The notes under the pieces: model-generated
Databases searched by the model: none
Seen by the model: the letters and a program-made list of their open reading frames with translations, nothing else
What the model was told of the DNA's origin: nothing
Program-made: the position numbers and the translations under genes
Shown here: piece after piece, positions 26,645 to 33,666 of the stretch
Layout: every line of letters begins with the position of its first letter
Numbering within the stretch: position 1 is the first letter of the stretch
Source: Ruegeria conchae
Lineage (GTDB): Bacteria > Pseudomonadota > Alphaproteobacteria > Rhodobacterales > Rhodobacteraceae
Assembly (NCBI RefSeq): GCF_000192475.1
Contig: NZ_AEYW01000018.1
Location: 62,001-126,000 of the forward strand
Direction of reading: 5' to 3'
DNA: 64,000 nt

Positions 26645-27412
26645 ATGAGCAAACGCTGGTTCGCTGTGGCAGGTATCGCGGCCGCGTTGGGTTTCGCCTA
26701 CATATTCGCAGGTACGCCGCAAACTGCTGTAAAGGTCAGCGACGGGCGCGCCGCGCCGATGGGGGCGTCGGGATCGCTGTTCATGGTCACTCTTAAGCTG
26801 CAAAATGACGGTGACCCTCGCATTCTTCAAAGCGTCACGTCGCCATCTGGAGCCCACACGTCATTAATGAACCCTGGCCATGACAAACCACTTGTAGTGC
26901 CTGGTGGCGATCCGGCGCAACTGGCAATGGACGGGGCCCATATCATGTTGCAAGTGCCCGACGGAAGCTTTCCCGAAGGCACTTATCATTCGCTGGCGCT
27001 CACGTTTGACGATGGCAGCGAGGTGGTGACTCGCATCCTGAATCCAGAGGCAACCGGCAGTATGACGTTAATGGACCACAGCAATGCCAACGGCATCGAA
27101 ATCTCCCCTAGCCCGACGATCGCGCTGGTTCAGGACCCGCAGGTCAGCACTGACGGATTTGCTGTTCAAATTAGCGTTAAAAACTTCGAGTTTGTCCTTG
27201 TCGAGGACGGCACACCGCATATCGACGGTCAGGGTCACGCCCATATCTATCTGAACGGCCTGAAGCTTGGCCGACTTTACGAAAACAGCTTTCAAGTCGG
27301 AGCGCTGAAGCCCGGCGATTATGAATTAACTGTTGCGCTGAACTCTAACGACCACCGCCCTTATATGTCCGATGGCGCACCCATCTCGGTAACCTATAGA
27401 TTTACACTATGA
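26645..27412 (+). CDS. PCu(A)C-type copper chaperone with extra domain
   Basis: 255 residues with an N-terminal hydrophobic anchor/signal (FAVAGIAAALGFAYIFAG). Residues ~38-140 fit the PCu(A)C periplasmic copper chaperone: AAPMGASGSLFMVTLKLQND, then HTSLMN and MDGAHIMLQVPDG, with Met/His ligands. Residues ~150-255 form a second domain with HIDGQGHAHIYLNGLKLGRL and LNSNDHRPYMSDG, histidine-rich and also likely to bind metal. A very strong AAGGAGG precedes the ATG. It is divergent from the membrane-protein gene. Two metal-binding domains in one chain is unusual for the family. Confidence 0.75.
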   Translation: MSKRWFAVAGIAAALGFAYIFAGTPQTAVKVSDGRAAPMGASGSLFMVTLKLQNDGDPRILQSVTSPSGAHTSLMNPGHDKPLVVPGGDPAQLAMDGAHIMLQVPDGSFPEGTYHSLALTFDDGSEVVTRILNPEATGSMTLMDHSNANGIEISPSPTIALVQDPQVSTDGFAVQISVKNFEFVLVEDGTPHIDGQGHAHIYLNGLKLGRLYENSFQVGALKPGDYELTVALNSNDHRPYMSDGAPISVTYRFTL

Positions 27413-27481
27413 TGCGGATTGCCTTTGGCAAGTGACAAGCCTTCAGTGAATCACAGAAAAGCAGAACACAAGCAGTTGTTC

Positions 27482-28285
27482 TTAATCGACAAAAGCACGC
27501 TCAACAACAAACGTGTCTGGTTTACTGTTCGATCCCTCGACCAGACCGAACTCCTCGAGTAGAGCCTTGGTATCTTTGAGCATATTCATTGAGCCGCAGA
27601 TCATGCCCCGGTCGGTATCTGGCGAAATTGGGGGAACCTCTAGGTCTTCAAACAGTTTGCCATTGGTCATTAGATCGGTAGTGCGACCCATGAATGGATA
27701 GTCTTCGCGTGTGGTGGTGGCATAAAGGCTCAGGCCATGCGCAAACTCTCCGCACAACGGATCGTCTTTCACAGACGCAACCAGGTTCTTGCTATAGGTA
27801 AGTTCAGCGACTTCGCGGCAGGTATGGGTGACGATGACCTCTTCAAACTTCTCATAGGTCTCAGGATCTCGGATCAAACTGGCAAAGGGCGCAAATCCCG
27901 TACCTGTAGAAAACATCCAGAGCCGTTTGCCCGGCAACAACGCATCGTTCACCAAGGTGCCCGTTGGTTTTTTGCGCATCAATATGGTGTCACCTTCCTT
28001 GATCTTTTGCAGATGCTCGGTGAGCGGGCCGTCCGGAACTTTGATCGAATAAAACTCCAACTCCTCATCCCAACTGGGAGACGCCACAGAGTAGGCCCGG
28101 AACACAGGCTTCTCGGCATTTGGCAGGCCAATCATCACAAATTCACCGGACCGGAAGCGGAAAGATGCAGGCCGTGTCATACGGAACCGAAACAGCCGAT
28201 CAGTATAGTGCTGCACTTCAGTTACGGTCTGGGCAAATACACCCGCCGGGATCGGGAACTTTGTCTCTTTGGAATCGAGCGCCAT
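27482..28285 (-). CDS. Ferredoxin--NADP reductase
   Basis: 267 residues. The FAD-binding barrel has FRAYSVASPSWDEELEFYSI (RxYS motif), and the NADP domain has LWMFSTGTGFAPFASLIRDP and MICGSMNMLKDT, ending in VVERAFVD with the terminal-residue pattern of bacterial FNRs. A perfect AGGAGGT is 5 nt before the ATG at 28285. A MarR-type box lies ~90 bp upstream. In this regulon it would pass electrons from NADPH to ferredoxin, the donor of clostridial 6-hydroxynicotinate reductase. It may be a second, pathway-specific copy of a housekeeping FNR; that is inference. Confidence 0.9.
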   Translation of the reverse strand: MALDSKETKFPIPAGVFAQTVTEVQHYTDRLFRFRMTRPASFRFRSGEFVMIGLPNAEKPVFRAYSVASPSWDEELEFYSIKVPDGPLTEHLQKIKEGDTILMRKKPTGTLVNDALLPGKRLWMFSTGTGFAPFASLIRDPETYEKFEEVIVTHTCREVAELTYSKNLVASVKDDPLCGEFAHGLSLYATTTREDYPFMGRTTDLMTNGKLFEDLEVPPISPDTDRGMICGSMNMLKDTKALLEEFGLVEGSNSKPDTFVVERAFVD

Positions 28286-28373
28286 CAGATCACCTCCTCT
28301 TGCCACCAAGAAAGCGGCCAGATGCCCTAACCATGAGGCATTATTTGTCAACCACCTTTGTCAGGCCATTCAT

Positions 28374-28393
28374 TTCATTAGTATACTAATGAT
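28374..28393. promoter_or_regulatory. Regulon box 3, upstream of FNR
   Basis: TTCATTA-GTATAC-TAATGAT. The central ATTAGTATACTAAT is a perfect 14-bp palindrome. It lies ~90 bp upstream of the FNR start, in the FNR-enamidase divergent region. This is the best copy of the motif. Confidence 0.8.
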
Positions 28394-28475
28394 TATGAGG
28401 CAATGGAATATCCTGTCAATTGATTTGTGAAGAATGCCTCTCGTCCCAGAATTATCTTGACGCATGCCCGCTAAT

Positions 28476-28495
28476 TATATTCGTATACTAATGAA
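28476..28495. promoter_or_regulatory. Regulon box 4, upstream of enamidase
   Basis: TATATTC-GTATAC-TAATGAA. Centre and right arm are perfect matches to the box; the left arm is poor. It lies 15 bp upstream of the enamidase start codon, overlapping the probable promoter or leader. Confidence 0.65.
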
Positions 28496-28510
28496 TAGTG
28501 GGAGGATCTT

Positions 28511-29677
28511 ATGGAAAAACTTGTCATAAAGAACATCGGCATGATCCTGTCAGGAAAAATGGAAGAACCGATTTTTGATGGCGATTGTCTGATTGCCATA
28601 GATGGTAAGATAGACGCATGGGGTAATGAAAAGGACCTCGATACCGACGGCGCTACCAGCATCGTAGACGCCCATGGTGTGACGCTTGGCCCCGGTCTGA
28701 TCGACAGCCATGTGCACCCGGTGGTAGGTGACTACACGCCCCGTCAGCAACAACTCCACTGGATCGACTCCACTCTGAACGGCGGTGTGACCACAATGAT
28801 CTCGGCCGGAGAGGTTCATATGCCGGGGCGACCTAAAGATGTGATCGGCCTTAAGGCGATGTCGATCGCGGCACAACGCTGGTATGAGAATTTTCGCCCC
28901 TCCGGTGTCAAGGTCCATGCCGGCGCCCCTGTCATCGAACATGGCATGGTCGAGGAGGATTTCGCCGAACTGGCCAACGCCGGAGTGAAATATCTGGGCG
29001 AAGTTGGTCTGGGTTCGGTAAAAGATGGCAAAACCGCAAACCAGATGGTCGAATGGGCCAGAAAACATGGGATTCAGTCCACGATCCACACGGGAGGCCC
29101 ATCCATCCCCGGGTCCGGCCTCATCGACGCGGATATGGTGATCGAGACAGGTACCGACGTGATCGGGCACATCAACGGAGGTCATTCGGCGCTGCCGGAT
29201 GATCAGATCATCTGCCTTTGTGAGACCTGCACCAAGCAAGCCTTTGAAATCGTTCATAACGGCAATGAGCGCGCCGCGGTGCTTACGGTGAATACCGCGC
29301 GCGAATTAGGCAAACTGGATCAGGTGATCTTGGGCACCGACGGGCCGGCAGGGTCAGGCGTACAGCCCCTTGGCATCCTAAGGATGATCGCCATGCTGTC
29401 GGCCTTTGGCAACGTCCCTGCTGAGATCGCTTTCTGCTTTGGCAACGGAAACACGGCACGGCAGCGAGATCTGGATGTGGGTCTTATTGAAAAGGGTCGT
29501 TGCGCCGATTTCGTCCTTCTGGACCAAGCGCAGCACGCGCCCGGAAAAAACATGCTTGAAAGCGTCGCGCAGGGGAACCTGCCGGGTGTCGGCATGACGA
29601 TCATTGATGGCGTGATCTGCTCGGAACGTTCTCGCAACACACCGCCCGCACAACGCCTGCCGGAACGTATTCTGTAA
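28511..29677 (+). CDS. Enamidase-like amidohydrolase
   Basis: 388 residues of the binuclear-metal amidohydrolase family. Metal ligands are visible: H67 and H69 in GLIDSHVHP, further ligands expected at STIHTGG and GHINGGHSA, and the late aspartate in ILGTDGPAGSG. It looks like enamidase from nicotinate fermentation, which opens 1,4,5,6-tetrahydro-6-oxonicotinate to 2-formylglutarate and ammonia; imidazolonepropionase is a related alternative. GGGAGG precedes the ATG and a MarR-type box sits at the start. It is separately transcribed from the other catabolic genes but within the regulon. Confidence 0.85.
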   Translation: MEKLVIKNIGMILSGKMEEPIFDGDCLIAIDGKIDAWGNEKDLDTDGATSIVDAHGVTLGPGLIDSHVHPVVGDYTPRQQQLHWIDSTLNGGVTTMISAGEVHMPGRPKDVIGLKAMSIAAQRWYENFRPSGVKVHAGAPVIEHGMVEEDFAELANAGVKYLGEVGLGSVKDGKTANQMVEWARKHGIQSTIHTGGPSIPGSGLIDADMVIETGTDVIGHINGGHSALPDDQIICLCETCTKQAFEIVHNGNERAAVLTVNTARELGKLDQVILGTDGPAGSGVQPLGILRMIAMLSAFGNVPAEIAFCFGNGNTARQRDLDVGLIEKGRCADFVLLDQAQHAPGKNMLESVAQGNLPGVGMTIIDGVICSERSRNTPPAQRLPERIL

Positions 29678-29738
29678 ACTCGATTTTCGGTGACTTGGGT
29701 TGTTTGGCGCAAAATGCGGGCAACGCGATCTTTGAAGG

Positions 29739-30164
29739 TCAGGTGATCTTTTTGAGCAATGCCAGAAGCGTCTTTTGCTCGGACTTCTTGAGAGGTGCGA
29801 GGGTTTCATGCGAAATCCCGAACCCGTCAGCGTATAGCTGTTCCATCAATTGCGCCCCCGCTTCGGTCAACGAGATGATCGAGCGGCGTTTGTCCCCGGG
29901 ATCGGCAGTCGCCTGCAATAGTCCCTTAGCCTTCAACCGGTCGACCACGCCCTTGATCGTCGCAATGTCCATTGCCGCAAGTCGGCCCAGCTGGTTTTGC
30001 GACACCTCTTTCTTCTCGGCCACCCGGATCAGCGTGGCAAATTGCGTCGGCGTCAGATCTTTGGAAATTCGGTTCTGAAAGATGATCGAATGGCGCTGAC
30101 TGGCCAGCCGCAAAAGATATCCGACCTGGTCTTCAAGATGGTAGGGATCAACGCTGTTTGACAT
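29739..30164 (-). CDS. MarR-family regulator of the nicotinate-type regulon
   Basis: 141 residues. A MarR winged helix: DQVGYLLRLASQRHSIIF, then TPTQFATLIRVAEKKEVSQN, recognition part MDIATIKGVVDRLKAKGLL and wing ADPGDKRRSIISLTEAG. MarR dimers bind 16-20 bp palindromes and are released by an aromatic or heterocyclic ligand. It is the last gene of the operon that begins at 37228, so it is probably autoregulated. It is the natural candidate to bind the five TTCATTA-GTATAC-TAATGAA boxes; the link is inferred. Ribosome site TTAGGAG is present. Confidence 0.9.
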   Translation of the reverse strand: MSNSVDPYHLEDQVGYLLRLASQRHSIIFQNRISKDLTPTQFATLIRVAEKKEVSQNQLGRLAAMDIATIKGVVDRLKAKGLLQATADPGDKRRSIISLTEAGAQLMEQLYADGFGISHETLAPLKKSEQKTLLALLKKIT

Positions 30165-30172
30165 AAGTGCTC

Positions 30173-30757
30173 CTAACGAAGCCCGTCTTTGCCTTCTGCT
30201 TCATCGTGGGTCAAGCCACCGACACGGGGTAATGGCCGCCCGCTGTCGGTCACAGCCACGGCCACCATGATTTCATTTGCACGCGGCGCATCGTTCAGCC
30301 GCACTTCGATGCCGTCAAAGTGGCTGCGCACATAGGCTGCGTCCTTGTGCCCAAGCGGTACATCAAGCACCTGACCGGGCGAACCCATCTTTTTCGAAGA
30401 CGGCACCAAGGCGGCCCCTTTTTCCACTTCTTTACGCAACGGCGCGCCCAACTTGGGATGGAGGATCGCAGCGGCATGTTCCAACTCGCCATTTTCGCCG
30501 ACCATGGCCGACTTGCCATAGCTCTCTGCCTGCTCTGGTGTGATGCCAAGGGCTTCTACGCATTTGCGACCCAACAGCGTTCCCAGCTCTGCACCGATCT
30601 CCATCAATGCGCTTAAGTCCTCAGTATAGGTGCCCGCAAACGGGTTCTCGATTACTGCAACGGCGACGGCCTTGCGGGTGGCCGGGTCGATCTTTCGTCC
30701 GATTTCGGAATGCGTTTCTTCGATGTTTACAGCGATCTTGCGAATCTTAGCTCTCAT
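30173..30757 (-). CDS. Amino acid synthesis family protein (DUF1185), copy A
   Basis: 194 residues of the PF06684 family: RKIAVNIEETHSEIGRKI, then AVAVAVIENPFAGTYTEDL, LGITPEQAESYGKSAMVGEN and HYxS-equivalent YVRSHFDGIEVRLNDAPRAN. The ENPFAG motif is shared with copy B and with the monooxygenase-operon DUF1185 (KNPWAG). It overlaps copy B by 4 nt (ATGA), so the two are probably made in equal amount and may form a heteromeric complex. Enzymatic role unknown. Confidence 0.88.
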   Translation of the reverse strand: MRAKIRKIAVNIEETHSEIGRKIDPATRKAVAVAVIENPFAGTYTEDLSALMEIGAELGTLLGRKCVEALGITPEQAESYGKSAMVGENGELEHAAAILHPKLGAPLRKEVEKGAALVPSSKKMGSPGQVLDVPLGHKDAAYVRSHFDGIEVRLNDAPRANEIMVAVAVTDSGRPLPRVGGLTHDEAEGKDGLR

Positions 30758-31335
30758 CTCAGGCCGTCCTCTCCTTTGATATCCTTGGCTGCCAGGCCGC
30801 CAGCGCGGTCGTGGATGCGTGGTCCCGTGCTCATGACCAGAATGACGGCCAGTTCATGAGCTTTGGGCGCGTCGTTCAGGCCGACCTCCATACTGTCAAA
30901 ATGGCTTCGAACGTAAGAGGCATTTATATGGGTGATCGGCACATCGAGCCGCCCGCCAACGCCCGTGACTTTCTTGGTAGAGGGTACGATCGCGTTGGAA
31001 TCATTGAGAAGTTCGCGCATAGCGTACCCCCCCGGAGCGTGCCACAGGGCGCCATGTTCCAGCTCACCCGCCTCACCTATCAATGCGCCTTTGCCATAGC
31101 CTTCAATCTTGTCCGCCCCGCCCAGCATCTCAACCAATCGCCTCGCCATCTGCAAACCAAGTGGCTTGAGGTCCTCCATGAACCACTGAATATCAGGCTC
31201 GTAACGCCCGGCAAATGGGTTCTCGATGATCGCAATCGCCGCCGCCCGACGCAGAGGGTTCGCCGGGGCCGGGCCACCTTCGTGGAAAATCTCTTCGACA
31301 GAATAGGCTGTTTTCCGGACATTAAGCTGGGACAT
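30754..31335 (-). CDS. Amino acid synthesis family protein (DUF1185), copy B
   Basis: 193 residues beginning MSQLNVRKTAYSVEEIFHEG. It shares AAIAIIENPFAGRYEPDIQ, IEGYGKGALIGEAGELEHG and YVRSHFDSMEVGLNDAPKAH with copy A, clearly a diverged duplicate. The ATG at 31335 was chosen because upstream frame is not protein-like and belongs to the UPF0280 gene. It overlaps the UPF0280 gene by 14 nt. Part of the seven-gene operon with hydroxylase and reductase genes. Confidence 0.88.
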   Translation of the reverse strand: MSQLNVRKTAYSVEEIFHEGGPAPANPLRRAAAIAIIENPFAGRYEPDIQWFMEDLKPLGLQMARRLVEMLGGADKIEGYGKGALIGEAGELEHGALWHAPGGYAMRELLNDSNAIVPSTKKVTGVGGRLDVPITHINASYVRSHFDSMEVGLNDAPKAHELAVILVMSTGPRIHDRAGGLAAKDIKGEDGLR

Positions 31336-32185
31336 GTTGTATCTCTTGTTGGAACGAAAATGCGTGTGCACCGGTTGTGACAGATCGGCCATGGAGGAAC
31401 AAACCCGCAGACGCGATCCGTCCCAGGGCCTGAAACGACGTCGCGCGGTTGAGACCACGGGCCAAAGCGCGTTCACAATCCTCGGCTGACAAAACACCAC
31501 AGCTAACAGTGACCGGCAACTCCCCCAAATCACTGTTCTCGTCGATATCGCAAGCGGCGCGACGTGTGATCGATGGATGACCCGGCAGGTCCACCGCATT
31601 GGCGATGAGTGTTGCCGCAACGTCAGCCTCAGCGGCCGATGAGGCGAGCACCGTCACGCTGTCCGCAATGCCCAGAGACAGGCTGCGCCCATGGCGACCA
31701 GAGGTCGCAATACCCCCGATACGATCCTTGTCCGCAACTTCAATCCGACCCAATTCGCCGCCGTCATGGGCTTGGATCGAGGTTTTGAAGCTCGTTCCTG
31801 GGGTCAGATACAGAGCGATATCTCCACCGTTATTGACATAAGCGCGCGTGATATTCGCGCTTTGGGTCATTGCCGCAAGCACCTCATCCGCAATGCTTCC
31901 AGCCACGGCGGCCATCCGTGTGACGTACCCCACATCAGTCAACGGCAGACACGCGTCATGCATTCGACGCGCAACTGTGCCGTTGGGACGTTTTGTTAGC
32001 GGAGACAGCATCGCCCGGAGGTCCGGCAGTTCCTCAACAATTTCGGCAATGATCGTTTCGAACCGCTTTGCTGCGGCCCGGTACGCCTGATCCCGATCCC
32101 CTTCCACCCAAACAATCAGATCACTGGGGCCATGCTGCAGATGCAGCCGTTGGCCATCGGGCAAAAGGCGCGCGCGCGGCCTCAT
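31322..32185 (-). CDS. UPF0280 / ApbE-superfamily protein
   Basis: 287 residues matching the UPF0280 family (COG2122), distantly related to ApbE, which attaches FMN to proteins. Seen: RPRARLLPDGQRLHLQHGPS, MAAVAGSIADEVLAAM, AYVNNGGDIALYL and GGIATSGRHGRSLSLGIADS. The NNGGDI segment corresponds to a motif of the ApbE fold. Its ATG overlaps the end of the reductase gene by 4 nt, tying it to that protein; a role in maturing or flavinylating a partner is a reasonable guess but not shown. Confidence 0.8.
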   Translation of the reverse strand: MRPRARLLPDGQRLHLQHGPSDLIVWVEGDRDQAYRAAAKRFETIIAEIVEELPDLRAMLSPLTKRPNGTVARRMHDACLPLTDVGYVTRMAAVAGSIADEVLAAMTQSANITRAYVNNGGDIALYLTPGTSFKTSIQAHDGGELGRIEVADKDRIGGIATSGRHGRSLSLGIADSVTVLASSAAEADVAATLIANAVDLPGHPSITRRAACDIDENSDLGELPVTVSCGVLSAEDCERALARGLNRATSFQALGRIASAGLFLHGRSVTTGAHAFSFQQEIQHVPA

Positions 32186-33666
32186 TCTGCGTCCGCCTTC
32201 CAGTTGTAATTTCCAAGATCCATCGGATCCCCGGCATTAGGTTTTTGTCGTACGTGGCGAGCCTGATCCGAATTGATGTCACTGACGCGGCGCATGTGGT
32301 CCACATGTCCGCCCAGAGCAGCGTAATCTCTGACACGCAAGGTAAACTCGATGGGGGCGACAAGCGCGGGAGTTGGAACATAGCCAAAAGAATTCGTGGG
32401 CATATCCAACACATCTACCATCACAGTGATCCCGCCTCCGGGCCACACATAGGCATCTGCACCACCACAAGACACATGGGTCAGCGCGTCCTTAACCGAT
32501 TTGGTCAGGCGCACGGGGTTCTCAGTAACGCCCGCGCGCAGCGATCCCCCTGCCCCACCCATGAACAGCACTGAACAAACCGAAGGTTCGCAGTTTTCCG
32601 CAATCAGCGCAGCTGAAGCCGCCAGTTTCGCGGGTACGTCCCGCAGCTGCGGGACAAGATCGGCGTCGAGTTCATAGTATGAAAACTGCTCACCCGTTGT
32701 GGACACCATAAACAGCCGCAAGCCTTCCCATGCTGTTTTGGGGTTGAAGGGGCCAAGGATCGCAAGAGGGTCCTCGATATCTGTCCCGCCCCAACCGGTG
32801 CCGGGCTCAGCCACTTGGAAGTATCGCCCAGGCGTCGAGCGCCGTCCTTTGATCTTGATCCCCGTTGCTGGGACATCAAGCTGCTTGCCGGTCTCGTGCT
32901 CGCTAAGCACTCCGGTGATGTGGTCATCCACCACCACGACGTCGTCGACATGACCGATCCACTGTTTCGGGAACATGCCTATCGTGGCAGAACCGCAGCC
33001 TACGCGCATCAAGCTTTCTGTCACACCGTTGATGATAGGTGGTTTTCCCGCCTCAACCACAACTTCGGTGGCGTGATCCTCTTCGCCAATGACCATCGTG
33101 ACAGGTTCTCGGTTGCACAGCCGCAGCAGCGCGTCACAGGTTACGCGGCCTTCTTTCTTGCTACCACCTGTGAGGTGTTCGACACCACCCAAGGATAGCA
33201 TCTTTGAGCCATATTCAGAGGTCATGACATGGCCGATCGGTTCCCCGTCGACGCGCACCACGTCTCGCTCATGGCCGATGTGGCGATCAGTGTCGATCTT
33301 CACCTTCACACCGCAATAGCTAAAGATACCCTCGGTCACGACGGTGACCATATCGACGCCTTCGACCTCTTGGCTGGCGATAAAAGGCGCGGGCTTGTAG
33401 TCGGGATAAGTGGTTCCCGCTCCTACAGCTGTCACAAACTGACGCTCACCTTTGAAGATATCGCCATCCCATTCCTCTGTCGCGCCCTCGCCCATGAACG
33501 GAACGAGGTCTTGGCCGCTTTGGATGATGGTCAACGGATCAAGCCGAACCAGCTCGCCACCGTGGTTGGCATAACGGTCGCAGGCGCCCGAATTGCCCTC
33601 TGCGATATAGCACATCACCGGGCAGGCGTCGCAGCGGATCTTTTCTGGCTTCGCTACATCCGTCAT
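32182..33666 (-). CDS. 6-hydroxynicotinate reductase-like Fe-S protein
   Basis: 494 residues. The N terminus has a clear cluster motif, C12-x2-C15-x3-C19-x9-C29 (IRCDACPVMCYIAEGNSGAC), and further cysteines occur at LRLCN, RVGCGSAT and HVSCGGADAY. The protein matches 6-hydroxynicotinate reductase of nicotinate fermenters, which uses reduced ferredoxin to form 1,4,5,6-tetrahydro-6-oxonicotinate. It overlaps the UPF0280 gene by 4 nt and touches the hydroxylase gene by 1 nt. A variant substrate, such as another hydroxy-pyridine acid, cannot be excluded. Confidence 0.87.
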   Translation of the reverse strand: MTDVAKPEKIRCDACPVMCYIAEGNSGACDRYANHGGELVRLDPLTIIQSGQDLVPFMGEGATEEWDGDIFKGERQFVTAVGAGTTYPDYKPAPFIASQEVEGVDMVTVVTEGIFSYCGVKVKIDTDRHIGHERDVVRVDGEPIGHVMTSEYGSKMLSLGGVEHLTGGSKKEGRVTCDALLRLCNREPVTMVIGEEDHATEVVVEAGKPPIINGVTESLMRVGCGSATIGMFPKQWIGHVDDVVVVDDHITGVLSEHETGKQLDVPATGIKIKGRRSTPGRYFQVAEPGTGWGGTDIEDPLAILGPFNPKTAWEGLRLFMVSTTGEQFSYYELDADLVPQLRDVPAKLAASAALIAENCEPSVCSVLFMGGAGGSLRAGVTENPVRLTKSVKDALTHVSCGGADAYVWPGGGITVMVDVLDMPTNSFGYVPTPALVAPIEFTLRVRDYAALGGHVDHMRRVSDINSDQARHVRQKPNAGDPMDLGNYNWKADAE

